Positions 33,853-43,448 of a stretch of 64,000 nucleotides of DNA are shown here, one piece after another (within the stretch, counting starts at the first letter, position 1; each line of letters begins with the position of its first letter). This DNA comes from Aequorivita antarctica (GTDB taxonomy: Bacteria > Bacteroidota > Bacteroidia > Flavobacteriales > Flavobacteriaceae). The stretch lies in contig NZ_VORT01000004.1 of assembly GCF_007997155.1 (NCBI RefSeq), positions 1-64,000 of the forward strand, read 5' to 3'. Below the pieces are notes generated by a model that was given only the letters and a program-made list of their open reading frames with translations, was not told the DNA's origin and made no database searches. The position numbers were made by a program, and so were the translations under genes.

Positions 33853-34030
33853 GTTTCATTTTTTAAAATGGCCTGCAAAGGTATAAAAACTAAATGCGTT
33901 ATGGAAGATTTTCCATTTCGGAAGTAGAAATTATTTCATATAAAAGAAGGCGTAGGTAATAATATTATAGGTTGTATTTTTGCGACAATCGTTATGTCTA
34001 AAAAAATTATGGATATTTTTCAAAAAAGGT
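33853..34030. other. Intergenic region before rpmH
   Basis: Contains a second TATTTTTG box (33975-33982), which would drive a transcript with a 14-codon reading frame (33994-34038) before the rpmH promoter. I see no other structure. Confidence 0.35.
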
Positions 34031-34076
34031 TTGTCTAAGTGAAAACTTGTTGTATTTTTGCACCCGCCTACGCAAA
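34031..34076 (+). promoter_or_regulatory. rpmH promoter with conserved start region
   Basis: TTG (34031-34033), 19 bp, TATTTTTG (34053-34060), then CACCCGCCTACGCAAA. The stretch 34057-34076 matches the tRNA-Met promoter (3041-3060, minus) in 19 of 20 bases. Confidence 0.7.
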
Positions 34077-34154
34077 TAAATGCTTTGGCAGACGAGCCCA
34101 ACTTTGAAGAAGGGGGATTGAACAAAGATATAACGGTAGTTAAAGAATACTATA

Positions 34155-34316
34155 ATGAGCAAAAGAACATTTCAGCCATCAAAAAGAAAAAGAAGAAACA
34201 AACACGGTTTTAGAGAGCGTATGGCTTCTGTAAACGGAAGAAAAGTATTGGCTGCCCGTAGAGCGAAAGGCAGAAAGAAAATTTCTGTATCTTCTGAATC
34301 ACGTCATAAAAAATAA
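34155..34316 (+). CDS. rpmH: 50S ribosomal protein L34
   Basis: 53 residues, too short for many gene lists. [41 protein letters not shown] is diagnostic of L34, with a short flavobacterial tail ([11 protein letters not shown]). It has its own promoter (34031-34076), a leader of about 90 bases, and a strong terminator. Confidence 0.97.
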   Translation: MSKRTFQPSKRKRRNKHGFRERMASVNGRKVLAARRAKGRKKISVSSESRHKK

Positions 34317-34335
34317 TGTTGATAAATTATATATA

Positions 34336-34370
34336 AAAGGTGTTGTTTAACTAAGCAACACCTTTTTTTT
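34336..34370 (+). terminator. rpmH terminator
   Basis: AGGTGTTG and CAACACCT arms around a 10-base loop, followed by eight Ts. Confidence 0.85.
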
Positions 34371-34386
34371 ATACCCTAAAGCGTCG

Positions 34387-34394
34387 TAATTTTG
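34387..34394 (+). promoter_or_regulatory. -7 box of carB
   Basis: TAATTTTG fits TAnnTTTG, 22 bases before the carB ATG at 34417. Confidence 0.5.
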
Positions 34395-34416
34395 CGGCAC
34401 CGAAAAAGTTAAAAAA

Positions 34417-37269
34417 ATGCCTAAAAATCCTTCAATTAAATCAGTTCTAATTATTGGCTCAGGTCCCATTGTTATTGGTCAGGCTTGTGAATTCGACTAT
34501 TCAGGTTCACAATCTTTGCGCTCTTTACGGGAAGATGGTATCGAGACCGTTTTGATAAACAGCAATCCTGCAACCATTATGACCGATCCTTCTATGGCCG
34601 ATCATATTTACCTTTTGCCACTTACAACAAAATCACTCGTAAAAATTTTGAAAGAACATCCGCAAATTGACGCTGTATTGCCTACAATGGGTGGGCAAAC
34701 TGCGCTTAACTTGTGTATTGAAGCTGATGAAAAGGGGATTTGGAAAGATTTTGGCGTAAAGCTAATAGGTGTAGATATTGACGCCATAAACATTACAGAA
34801 GACCGCGAAAAGTTTAGATTATTGATGGAGAAAATTGGTGTGAAAATGGCGCCTCAAGCCACTGCCAATTCTTATCTGCAAGGAAAGGAAATTGCACAGG
34901 AATTTGGTTTTCCACTAGTAATTCGGGCATCATATACTTTGGGAGGTGCTGGTGCATCTATTGTTTATAAAGAAGAAGATTTTGACGAACTTTTGTCATA
35001 TGGTTTAGAAATTTCGCCCATTCACGAGGTAATGATAGACAAAGCAATGATGGGCTGGAAGGAGTACGAACTTGAATTGCTTCGCGATAATAATGACAAC
35101 GTTGTAATTATATGTACCATTGAAAATATGGATCCAATGGGAATCCATACGGGAGACTCCATTACTGTGGCTCCAGCAATGACGCTAAATGACCGCACCT
35201 TTCAAAAAATGCGCGATATGGCTATTCTTATGATGCGCAGTATTGGTGATTTTGCAGGTGGTTGTAACGTTCAGTTTGCTGTAAGTCCAGATGAGGAAGA
35301 AGAAATCATCGCCATTGAAATTAATCCGCGTGTGTCTCGTTCTTCGGCTTTGGCATCAAAAGCAACGGGTTATCCCATTGCAAAAATAGCAACTAAACTA
35401 GCTATTGGTTATAGACTTGATGAGTTGAAAAACCAAATTACAAAGTCAACTTCAGCATTGTTTGAACCAACTTTGGATTATGTTATTGTAAAAATTCCAC
35501 GATGGAATTTTGATAAATTTGAAGGTTCAGATCGAACCTTAGGGCTTCAAATGAAATCTGTTGGAGAAGTGATGGGTATTGGCCGTTCTTTTCAAGAAGC
35601 GCTTCACAAAGCCACGCAATCGCTGGAAATAAAACGAAATGGAATTGGTGCCGACGGAAAAAGCTATACCAACTACGAACAGATTCTCGACAAACTGAAA
35701 AACGCAAGTTGGGATCGTGTTTTTGTAATTTATGATGCAATCCAGATTGGGATTCCACTAAGTAGAATTCACGAAATCACAAAAATTGATATGTGGTTCC
35801 TTCGCCAATACGAAGAACTATATCTTTTGGAAAAGGAAATTTCAAAATATACTTTGGAAACGCTGCCGAGGGAATTGTTGCTGGAGGCTAAACAAAAAGG
35901 CTACGGTGACCGTCAGATTGCACATATGCTGAAATGTTTGGAGAGCCAAGTTTACAAAAAACGTGAAGATATGAACATTCAACGCGTTTATAAATTGGTG
36001 GATACCTGTGCTGCTGAATTTAAAGCGGAAACACCTTATTACTATTCTACTTTTGAAAACGAAATGCAGCTTGAGGGCCAAAAACCCTTTTCCGAAAACG
36101 ATAGCATAGTAACAGAAAAGAAAAAAATTATAGTGCTTGGTTCCGGTCCAAACAGAATAGGGCAGGGCATCGAGTTTGATTACTGCTGCGTTCACGGAGT
36201 TTTAGCAGCTGCTGAATGTGGGTATGAAACCATAATGATAAATTGCAATCCAGAAACTGTTTCTACAGATTTTGATGTTGCGGATAAACTTTACTTCGAA
36301 CCTGTTTTTTGGGAACATATCTATGATATAATCCGCCACGAAAAGCCCGAAGGTGTAATTGTACAATTGGGTGGACAAACTGCTTTAAAGCTTGCCGAAA
36401 AGCTAGATAGATACGGTATTAAGATTATTGGGACAACTTATAAGTCTTTAGATTTAGCTGAAGACCGAGGAAGCTTTTCAAATATTCTAAAAGAGAACAA
36501 TATCCCTTACCCAGAGTTTGGTGTGGCAGAAACAACAGAGGAGGCACTAGCGCTTGCCGATGAGCTTGACTTTCCCCTTTTAATTCGTCCTTCATACGTT
36601 TTGGGTGGCCAAGGAATGAAGATTGTTATCAATAAAAAGGAATTGGAAGAACACGTGGTAGATTTGCTGCGTAAAATTCCTAATAATAAATTATTGCTGG
36701 ATCATTATCTTGATGGAGCCATTGAAGCTGAAGCAGACGCAATCTGCGATGGTGAGAATGTATATATCATCGGAATAATGGAACATATTGAACCTTGCGG
36801 AATCCATTCGGGAGATTCAAATGCCACCTTACCACCATTCAATATTGGTGAATTTGTGATGCAACAGATAAAAGATCATACTATAAAAATAGCGAAAGCA
36901 CTAAATACTGTTGGGCTCATAAATGTGCAGTTCGCCATAAAAGATGATATAGTATATATTATTGAAGCCAATCCACGCGCCTCGCGAACAGTACCTTTTA
37001 TAGCAAAAGCCTATGGCGAGCCTTATGTAAACTATGCAACCAAGGTAATGCTGGGTCATAATAAAGTAACCGATTTCAACTTTAATCCGAAGTTGGAGGG
37101 GTATGCAATTAAACAACCGGTTTTTAGTTTCAACAAATTCCCGAACGTAAACAAACAATTGGGACCAGAAATGAAAAGTACAGGAGAAAGTATTTTGTTT
37201 ATAGATAGTTTGAAGGATGATGCTTTTTACGATTTATACGCAAGAAGAAAAATGTATTTGAGTAAATAA
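34417..37269 (+). CDS. carB: Carbamoyl-phosphate synthase large subunit
   Basis: 950 residues. Forms carbamoyl phosphate from glutamine-derived ammonia, bicarbonate and 2 ATP for arginine and pyrimidine synthesis. Two homologous ATP-grasp halves are present: SVLIIGSGPIVIGQACEFDYSG and SGPNRIGQGIEFDYCC, each with VLPTMGGQTALN or VIVQLGGQTALK. The frame ends LKDDAFYDLYARRKMYLSK, so the C-terminal MGS-like allosteric domain (about 120 residues in the 1073-residue E. coli enzyme) is absent. This short form is, to my knowledge, usual in flavobacteria. No carA lies nearby. Confidence 0.97.
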   Translation: MPKNPSIKSVLIIGSGPIVIGQACEFDYSGSQSLRSLREDGIETVLINSNPATIMTDPSMADHIYLLPLTTKSLVKILKEHPQIDAVLPTMGGQTALNLCIEADEKGIWKDFGVKLIGVDIDAINITEDREKFRLLMEKIGVKMAPQATANSYLQGKEIAQEFGFPLVIRASYTLGGAGASIVYKEEDFDELLSYGLEISPIHEVMIDKAMMGWKEYELELLRDNNDNVVIICTIENMDPMGIHTGDSITVAPAMTLNDRTFQKMRDMAILMMRSIGDFAGGCNVQFAVSPDEEEEIIAIEINPRVSRSSALASKATGYPIAKIATKLAIGYRLDELKNQITKSTSALFEPTLDYVIVKIPRWNFDKFEGSDRTLGLQMKSVGEVMGIGRSFQEALHKATQSLEIKRNGIGADGKSYTNYEQILDKLKNASWDRVFVIYDAIQIGIPLSRIHEITKIDMWFLRQYEELYLLEKEISKYTLETLPRELLLEAKQKGYGDRQIAHMLKCLESQVYKKREDMNIQRVYKLVDTCAAEFKAETPYYYSTFENEMQLEGQKPFSENDSIVTEKKKIIVLGSGPNRIGQGIEFDYCCVHGVLAAAECGYETIMINCNPETVSTDFDVADKLYFEPVFWEHIYDIIRHEKPEGVIVQLGGQTALKLAEKLDRYGIKIIGTTYKSLDLAEDRGSFSNILKENNIPYPEFGVAETTEEALALADELDFPLLIRPSYVLGGQGMKIVINKKELEEHVVDLLRKIPNNKLLLDHYLDGAIEAEADAICDGENVYIIGIMEHIEPCGIHSGDSNATLPPFNIGEFVMQQIKDHTIKIAKALNTVGLINVQFAIKDDIVYIIEANPRASRTVPFIAKAYGEPYVNYATKVMLGHNKVTDFNFNPKLEGYAIKQPVFSFNKFPNVNKQLGPEMKSTGESILFIDSLKDDAFYDLYARRKMYLSK

Positions 37270-37349
37270 GCTGATGTTTTCCTTTTCAACTGGATTTTTT
37301 ATTATTATTTTTTGTAAATTAGTGTGTCAACCTACTTAACCTTTCATTT

Positions 37350-37925
37350 ATGAAAAAAATTACTTTGTTCTTATTTTTTATTGCAATAAACATTCTCAGT
37401 GCGCAGAATGTTGTTGAAATTGCTTGGGGACAAGGGATTAATGAATCTGTTGCCAGTCCTACAATAGAAGTGGGAGATACTGTTCTGTGGACTTGGGCAG
37501 ATACTTCACAAAAAAGTGTAACGAGCCTTCAAAATGGTACCGAAGTTTTCGACAGTGGTTCGCTTAAGGGTATAAACAATGATTTTTCATATACTTTCTC
37601 TAAAATAGGTATTACCGAATATCAAAATGATCTTGCCCCTTCAATGCATGGCAAAGTTACAGTGGTTGGAAGGCTTTCAACAGAAGAAAAATTTGTAAAA
37701 AACTTGAATTTCTACCCTAATCCGGTAAAAAATGACCTGACCATTTCTTCAATTTTTAAAATTGATAGTTATCAAATTTATAACGTTTTGGGAACCCTAG
37801 TTTCCGAAGGAAAGGGATCCGGAAATATTGCCCAGGTTGATATGAGCAGATTGAACAGTGGTTTGTATTTTGTGAAAGTTACTTCAAAAAATATGCAGAC
37901 CACTTTAAAAATTGCTAAAAAATAA
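37350..37925 (+). CDS. Cupredoxin-like secreted protein with T9SS sorting domain
   Basis: 191 residues. Signal peptide MKKITLFLFFIAINILSAQN, a plastocyanin-like domain (VEVGDTVLWTWADTSQKSVTS-type strand pattern, LAPSMHGKVTVVG at the end), then FYPNPVKNDLTI ... LNSGLYFVKVTS, a type A T9SS C-terminal signal. Classical Cys and both His ligands of blue copper proteins are not all evident, so metal binding is doubtful. Secreted, function unknown. Confidence 0.85.
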   Translation: MKKITLFLFFIAINILSAQNVVEIAWGQGINESVASPTIEVGDTVLWTWADTSQKSVTSLQNGTEVFDSGSLKGINNDFSYTFSKIGITEYQNDLAPSMHGKVTVVGRLSTEEKFVKNLNFYPNPVKNDLTISSIFKIDSYQIYNVLGTLVSEGKGSGNIAQVDMSRLNSGLYFVKVTSKNMQTTLKIAKK

Positions 37926-37944
37926 ACTTTTCGGGTATTATTTT

Positions 37945-38496
37945 TTATTTATAACCTTTGTAATCTACAATTACGTTATGGTTCTTTAATTCGCTAATAT
38001 ATTTTTCGACTTCAAAGTTGGTTTCTTGGAATTTTGAGTGCTTTTTTGAAGCCAAGCGTGAAGCGCTTTTCAAAAAACGCCTTATTTCAATCTTTGAATC
38101 CAATATTAATCCGGGCACTTCCATGCCATTGCCATTATCATCTTTTGCGACCATAGTAAAGTAGGATGAATTGCAATGTTTCTTTACTCCAGTATGTATG
38201 TTTTCGGCCTCAACCCGAATCCCGACAATCATCGAGGTTTTTCCCACATAATTTATTGAAGCTTTTAGTGTCACCAATTCTCCCACTTCAATTGGGTTTA
38301 AGAAGTTTACAGTATCTACTGAGGCTGTAACACAGTAGTATTTGCTATGCTTTGATGAACAAGCAAATGCAATTTGATCCATGAGAGACAGAATATAGCC
38401 ACCGTGTATTTTTCCGCCAAAATTTGCGTGGGAGGGTAGCATCAATTCAGAGAGAGTCACTTGCGACTCTTCAATATGTTTATGAATGTCACTCAT
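37945..38496 (-). CDS. Acyl-CoA thioesterase, hotdog fold
   Basis: 183 residues. YciA/BACH-like: LSELMLPSHANFGGKIHGGYILSLMDQIAFACSSKHS, VTASVDTVNFLNPIEVGELVTLKASINYVGKTSMIVGIRVEAEN, and STYFT-like NSSYFTMVA. The catalytic Asn/Asp (SHANFGG, MDQIA) is present. Hydrolyses fatty acyl-CoA in the cytoplasm. A C-terminal extension after the hotdog domain is charged and of unknown role. Confidence 0.92.
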   Translation of the reverse strand: MSDIHKHIEESQVTLSELMLPSHANFGGKIHGGYILSLMDQIAFACSSKHSKYYCVTASVDTVNFLNPIEVGELVTLKASINYVGKTSMIVGIRVEAENIHTGVKKHCNSSYFTMVAKDDNGNGMEVPGLILDSKIEIRRFLKSASRLASKKHSKFQETNFEVEKYISELKNHNVIVDYKGYK

Positions 38497-38865
38497 TTAA
38501 TTTCTGTTGAAGTGTGGGGAGTTTTCTTTTTCAACCTCCGTAATAAAATACTTGGTATCTCCCCAAATTGCGAAGGAAGCAAATCGTTCAACGTAAGTAA
38601 CTTTTACGTAGTTACCTTGAAATTCTTTCAGTTTCTCAATTACTTCAGCATCTTGATCTAAGACGGAAAAAGAGAAAATTTGTGCTCCGCTTATACCTTG
38701 GCTTATTTCTCCTTCCCAAGTCTTAATAACCACACCGCGATGGCTGAATTTTATAAGCTCACCTGCACGGGTTCCTTCGCTATAGGGAACATAATATACA
38801 AAAGCAAAATAGAGTAGGTACAACGCCAACAGACTTCCGAGGATAATGAAGAGGACTTTTTTCAT
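38497..38865 (-). CDS. Small membrane-anchored flavobacterial protein
   Basis: 122 residues: one N-terminal membrane helix (KKVLFIILGSLLALYLLYFAFVY) then VPYSEGTRAGELIKFSHRGVVIKTWEGEISQG and a beta-rich end (VKVTYVERFASFAIWGDTKYFITEVE). Similar proteins carry the label 6-phosphogluconate dehydrogenase in some records, without any dehydrogenase motif; here no such motif is visible either. Its start and the thioesterase start are co-directional, with adjacent stops. Confidence 0.8.
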   Translation of the reverse strand: MKKVLFIILGSLLALYLLYFAFVYYVPYSEGTRAGELIKFSHRGVVIKTWEGEISQGISGAQIFSFSVLDQDAEVIEKLKEFQGNYVKVTYVERFASFAIWGDTKYFITEVEKENSPHFNRN

Positions 38866-38899
38866 CTTTTAAATTTAGACAAAATATATCATATTGCTC

Positions 38900-40114
38900 T
38901 TATAGAAAATTATAACCCGCAATTAAAGCGAAAGAATTATAGTCAGTGCTAATATCTAGATAATTAGTAATCTTACGGGAAGTGTGGTATCGAGCTTCAA
39001 GACTATACCTTTTCTTGTATTTGAAACCCAAACCGAAACCTATAGCAACATCTGTCTTAACATCCATATCATAACTATTTTCATTGCTTGATTCAATTTT
39101 TGAATCAAGAATTGAAGCGTCTATTACGAATGCTGCATCAAGAAAGAATGCCGAATCTTGATTCAAAAACATATAATGGCGAGCTCCAATTGGTAGCTCA
39201 ATTGAATTATATTCAGCTGTTACTAATGTTGTTTTCTGGAACGTTAGGAAATCTACATAGATTACTTCTTTTTCAGCTTTATAATTGCGATAGGCGGGTT
39301 CTATAAATATTGACCATTTTCCGTTATTAAAGGGAAAAACATATTCTGCCTCCAAACCAATTCTAATTCCTGTTTGGTTATCAAATTTCAATTTTTCATC
39401 ACCAGCTTTAAGAATGGATAATGATCCAAAAGTTACTCCCGGACGAATGCTTAAGTTAAATCCTGATTTGACATCTTTTTTGGCATAAACTATGTTTTCA
39501 CCATTTTGGCAAGTATTATACTTTTTAAAAAGGGTAGTCAAACTGGACTTTTTATACTCAATATTTTCAAGAGCCTTGGCGTCTATACTAGAACATTGAA
39601 TATCTGTGATAAGTTGCTGTTTATATCTATTATTCTTTGCAATATCCTGGTTTAAAGTAGTGTATCGCTTATAAATGAGTTGTTCAATTTTGCTGTCATT
39701 CACTTTGTAGAAAAAACGATTTTCGCCATTTTTTGTTGTGTAATAAAGCGAAGCATTGCCTTCAACCAAAACTTTTAAAAAGAGGGTTTCGTCCTTGAAA
39801 ATTGGATTCCTGTCTTCGGTTAAGTCGCCAACTTTATCACTGGACTGTTCAACTGGTAAAGTCACTGTCAAATATTTGAAATTTTCAGAGGATCCAAATT
39901 CCTTTACAGTTGAAACATTGCCTAGTTTAACCTCGTCATTTTCTCCAATTTTATATTCAAATGTGGCTGGACTTCCTTTCCAATCTTCATTTTTAATCAA
40001 ACAATTGGTTTTTGTTCCATTGGTTAGAACGATATATCCCGCTTCAAATTTCGTTTGCGAGAAAAGGTTCGGTACTGATAATAAAATGGTTAGAAGGAGT
40101 AATTTTGATTTCAT
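38900..40114 (-). CDS. Outer-membrane beta-barrel protein
   Basis: 404 residues. Signal peptide (MKSKLLLLTILLSVPNLFSQ), a beta-rich first half (GYIVLTNGTKTNCLIKNEDWKG...), a helical link with two Cys, then a porin-like barrel from about residue 225: FNLSIRPGVTFGSLSIL, RIGLEAEYVFPFNNGKWSIFIEPAYRNYKAEK, IELPIGARHYMF, IGFGLGFKYKKRYSLEARYHTSR, and a terminal aromatic residue (AGYNFL). Function unknown. Confidence 0.85.
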   Translation of the reverse strand: MKSKLLLLTILLSVPNLFSQTKFEAGYIVLTNGTKTNCLIKNEDWKGSPATFEYKIGENDEVKLGNVSTVKEFGSSENFKYLTVTLPVEQSSDKVGDLTEDRNPIFKDETLFLKVLVEGNASLYYTTKNGENRFFYKVNDSKIEQLIYKRYTTLNQDIAKNNRYKQQLITDIQCSSIDAKALENIEYKKSSLTTLFKKYNTCQNGENIVYAKKDVKSGFNLSIRPGVTFGSLSILKAGDEKLKFDNQTGIRIGLEAEYVFPFNNGKWSIFIEPAYRNYKAEKEVIYVDFLTFQKTTLVTAEYNSIELPIGARHYMFLNQDSAFFLDAAFVIDASILDSKIESSNENSYDMDVKTDVAIGFGLGFKYKKRYSLEARYHTSRKITNYLDISTDYNSFALIAGYNFL

Positions 40115-40173
40115 GAATATTGGTTTTCTTAAAAGTTAAAGAGTGCAAAATAGAAAATAAATAATGGAAACCC

Positions 40174-41502
40174 TCATTTTTCTATAGGGCTATTTTCATC
40201 ACTGCTGTTCAACAGTTTCTGATCGATATTTTTACTGGTAATAGCGCCCAGCTTTCTTAACTTTTCAACCCTTTTTACTAGATTTCCCTTGCCTTCCAGT
40301 TTAATTAAAGCATTGTCAAAAGAACCTTGAACCGTTCCTAATTGTTTTTTTATTTTGTTCAGTTCATCTAATAATCCAACAAAGGAATCGTACAATCTGC
40401 CAGCTTCTGTGGCAATCTCGAGCGTGTTTTTCTTTTGATTGTCGTTTTCCCATAGATTTTCTACCAATCGCAATGCTGCCAATAGTGTGGATGGGGTTAC
40501 AATCATCACTTTTCTTTTAAACGCTTCTTGATACAGGTTTTTTTGGTTAGCTACCGCTATTGCAAAAGCAGGCTCTATTGGAACAAACATGAAAATGGTA
40601 TCTGGACTTTCGTTTACGGCGTGATAATATTTTTTTTCACTTAGGGTAAGTATGTGTTTTTTTATGGAATCTATATGTTTTTTTAGATAAAGGCTTTTCA
40701 GATTTTCATCATCTTCAGAAACATACCTTTCAAAGTCGGTAAGTGAAACCTTACTGTCAATTATCATCTTTTTACCGTCTGGCAGATGAATGATGACATC
40801 CGTTTGCAGCCTACCGCCATCGGGATTGTCGTGGCTGTCCTGTATGGTATATTCGCGTCCTTTTTCCAGGCCAGATTCTTCCAAAACTCGGGACAGAATC
40901 ATTTCCCCCCAATTTCCTTGGATTTTGGAATCCCCTTTTAACGCTTTGGTAAGGTTATCAGCCTCTTGGCTTATTTTAATGTTTTGCTCGTTCAAATACT
41001 GAAGTTGTTTACCCAATTCGGCGTGGGTACGCACAAAATCTATATTGTTTCTCCCAACTTTTTCTTCAAAATCCTTTATCTTTTCATTCAAAGGTTTTAA
41101 AATGTTTTCTATATTTTTTTTATTTGAATCTGTAAATTCCTCAGTTTTGTCTATCAATATTTTATTTGCGAGATTTTCAAATTTATCTTTAAAATCCTTT
41201 TCAAAATTTTGGAAACGCTCCTTTTCCTTTTCAAGTTCAGAATACAACGAATTATATTCGGCACTTTGCTTTGAAAGTTGATTGCTTATTTGTTCTTTTT
41301 CTGCCCTTACCTGCTCTTTTTCATTTGATAAAATATTGTAACGCTCGTCTAGTTTTTCTATCTGAAACTGTGCGTTTTCAAGCCGTTCTTCCAGTTTACT
41401 GGTTTCGGTTTTGTTTTTTAATCTAGCAAAAAGATTACCTATAAATGCCCCGATGAGAAGACAGATAGCAGCTAATAAAAGAAATAAAAAAGTTTCGTTC
41501 AA
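40174..41502 (-). CDS. rmuC: DNA recombination protein RmuC
   Basis: 442 residues. N-terminal membrane helix (FLFLLLAAICLLIGAFIGNLFA), a long coiled coil (30-200), then the RmuC nuclease-like core: KGDSKIQGNWGEMILSRVLEESGLEKGREYTIQ, LQTDVIIHLPDGKKMIIDSKVSL and FVPIEPAFAIA. It limits inversions at short repeats in E. coli. Normal length. Confidence 0.95.
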   Translation of the reverse strand: MNETFLFLLLAAICLLIGAFIGNLFARLKNKTETSKLEERLENAQFQIEKLDERYNILSNEKEQVRAEKEQISNQLSKQSAEYNSLYSELEKEKERFQNFEKDFKDKFENLANKILIDKTEEFTDSNKKNIENILKPLNEKIKDFEEKVGRNNIDFVRTHAELGKQLQYLNEQNIKISQEADNLTKALKGDSKIQGNWGEMILSRVLEESGLEKGREYTIQDSHDNPDGGRLQTDVIIHLPDGKKMIIDSKVSLTDFERYVSEDDENLKSLYLKKHIDSIKKHILTLSEKKYYHAVNESPDTIFMFVPIEPAFAIAVANQKNLYQEAFKRKVMIVTPSTLLAALRLVENLWENDNQKKNTLEIATEAGRLYDSFVGLLDELNKIKKQLGTVQGSFDNALIKLEGKGNLVKRVEKLRKLGAITSKNIDQKLLNSSDENSPIEK

Positions 41503-41622
41503 TTTTAAGTTATTAGGTTATAAAATTATTGGGTAATAGCGTTAATTGGAAAGGATATTCCAAGGTTTTGATAAAGATAATAAGTTATACGGAATCCATT
41601 AAGCCAGTAACGAAATAACTAA

Positions 41623-42417
41623 TTAATTTTTTATCACAAACCGTCCGATTTTTCCATCAAAATCGATGGTTTCTTTCGGGAAAAGCGTATCGAACCTTCC
41701 TGCTTCTATCAGTTTGCAGGGTTCACCAAAATAAGTTTCGTCCTTTGCCATCACCAGCAATTTGTCTGTAAGTTGGATTGCCAAATCTATTTCATGTGTT
41801 GAAAAGAAAATGGTTTTTTGTGTTTCTGAAGCCAGTTTTTTAAGCAGTTTCAACACATAAGCACGATGATATATATCTAAATGGGTTGTAGGTTCGTCCA
41901 ATATTATAATCGGCGTGTCCTGTGCCAAAGCGCGTGCAATTGCAACCCGCTGCATCTGACCATCGCTGAGTTCAAAGCATTTTCGTTGGGCGAGGGCAGT
42001 GGTTTCGGTAGCCTCCAATGCGAGATTTACAGCTTTTTTATCTTCTTCAGTAAGGGAACCAATCCAATTGGTGTACGGTTGTCTTCCCAAGGAAATCATT
42101 TCCAAAACAGACAGGTTTTTAGAAGAGGGCGCTTCGGTTAAAACCACGCTCAACTGTGTTGCGAGTTGAAAGGAAGAATATTCTTTTAAATTTTTCCCAT
42201 TCAAAAATACTTCACCATTTAAGGCAGTTTGCATTCCCGTCAAAGTTCGTAAAAGTGTGGATTTCCCAATTCCGTTTGCGCCAACGAGTCCCACCAATTC
42301 ACCTTTTTCAATAGAAAAATTGATTTCTTGCGCAACTACTGAATTGCCCTTTTTATTCGCATAACCAACTGCAAGGTTCTGCGTTTGTAAAATGATATTT
42401 TTTTCTTCAGGAGCCAT
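41623..42417 (-). CDS. btuD: Cobalamin ABC transporter ATPase (BtuD-like)
   Basis: 264 residues. Walker A GLVGANGIGKSTLLRTL, Q-loop, signature ELSDGQMQRVAIARALAQ, Walker B IIILDEPTTHLDIYHR, switch STHEIDLA. FecE/BtuD class of importer ATPases. Its start overlaps the permease stop by one base in an operon btuF-btuC-btuD. Siderophore or haem transport is the alternative, but the divergent cobalamin riboswitch argues for B12. Confidence 0.88.
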   Translation of the reverse strand: MAPEEKNIILQTQNLAVGYANKKGNSVVAQEINFSIEKGELVGLVGANGIGKSTLLRTLTGMQTALNGEVFLNGKNLKEYSSFQLATQLSVVLTEAPSSKNLSVLEMISLGRQPYTNWIGSLTEEDKKAVNLALEATETTALAQRKCFELSDGQMQRVAIARALAQDTPIIILDEPTTHLDIYHRAYVLKLLKKLASETQKTIFFSTHEIDLAIQLTDKLLVMAKDETYFGEPCKLIEAGRFDTLFPKETIDFDGKIGRFVIKN

Positions 42418-43448
42418 TAAAAGAAGAGTTTTCGTTTTCTAACCAACAACCAAATTACAACAGGAGCACCAATCAATGAAGTAATTGCATTAATAGGCAA
42501 AGTAAATTCGCTGAAAGGCAATTGCGCCACAGTATCACAAATTAGCATCAGCAAACTGCCGCAAAGCAGCACGGCGGGCAATAAAACCAAATGGTTTGAG
42601 GTTTTGTAAAATTGGCGAACCAAATGTGGCACAGCCAAGCCTACAAAGGCAATTGGCCCCACAAAAGCTGTAATGCTTCCTGCAAGAATACTGGTTGCCA
42701 GAATAATTATAAAAGTGGCTCTTTTTATGTGAAGCCCCATACTTTTTGCATAGTTTTCCCCCAAAAGTAATGCGTTTAACGACTTACTGCTGAAAACACT
42801 CAAAACTAAACCTATAACAAAGCAGATGCCCAAGATCAAAACGCCTTGCCACGACTGGTTCCCAAGACTACCGAAGGACCAGAAAATGTATTGTTGCAGT
42901 TGTTCCGCATTGCTGAAATAAGACAAGACCGAAACCACGGCGGTGGTTACACTACCGAACATCAATCCAATTATCAAGATTGCCATCGTGTCCTTTATTT
43001 TAAAAGTTACCGCTAAAACTGCCAGTAAGACTAAAAAACTTCCCAATGCCGAAGCGATTACCAAACTCCATTGGCTCAAAAGTATAGTTCCAAAAAACCC
43101 TCCAAAAGCGCTTGCGCCCAAAATTAAGATGGCCACGCCCAAACTGGCGCCACTGCTCAACCCAAGAACGAAAGGGCCGGCCAGAGGATTTCTAAACAGA
43201 GTTTGCATCAGCAAGCCTGAAATTGCCAACCCACCGCCGGCTAGCATTGCGGTAATTGCTTTTGGCAGGCGATAATCCATCAAAATGTATTGCCACGTTT
43301 CTTTGGATGCGCCTTTTCCTATAAAAGCTGAAAAAATTTCATTTAGGGGAATGGAAACCGAACCAACGCTCAAATTCACCAAAAATACGGCAACCAGCAC
43401 CAAAAAAAGTACTGTAAAATGAAGACGATATGTTTGTGCAGTTTGCAT
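42417..43448 (-). CDS. btuC: Cobalamin ABC transporter permease (BtuC-like)
   Basis: 343 residues with about ten membrane helices of the FecCD/BtuC fold: LPKAITAMLAGGGLAISGLLMQTLFRNPLAGPFVLGLSSGASLG, NALLLGENYAKSMGLH, and GPIAFVGLAVPHLVRQF, the ATPase-contacting coupling helix. Forms the homodimeric membrane pore that BtuD drives. Joined to both partners by one-base stop/start overlaps. Confidence 0.9.
   Translation of the reverse strand: MQTAQTYRLHFTVLFLVLVAVFLVNLSVGSVSIPLNEIFSAFIGKGASKETWQYILMDYRLPKAITAMLAGGGLAISGLLMQTLFRNPLAGPFVLGLSSGASLGVAILILGASAFGGFFGTILLSQWSLVIASALGSFLVLLAVLAVTFKIKDTMAILIIGLMFGSVTTAVVSVLSYFSNAEQLQQYIFWSFGSLGNQSWQGVLILGICFVIGLVLSVFSSKSLNALLLGENYAKSMGLHIKRATFIIILATSILAGSITAFVGPIAFVGLAVPHLVRQFYKTSNHLVLLPAVLLCGSLLMLICDTVAQLPFSEFTLPINAITSLIGAPVVIWLLVRKRKLFF

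Noticed and set aside
33994-34038. 14-codon frame before rpmH as leader peptide
   Set aside because: Too short to support, and it ends inside the -33 region of the rpmH promoter.
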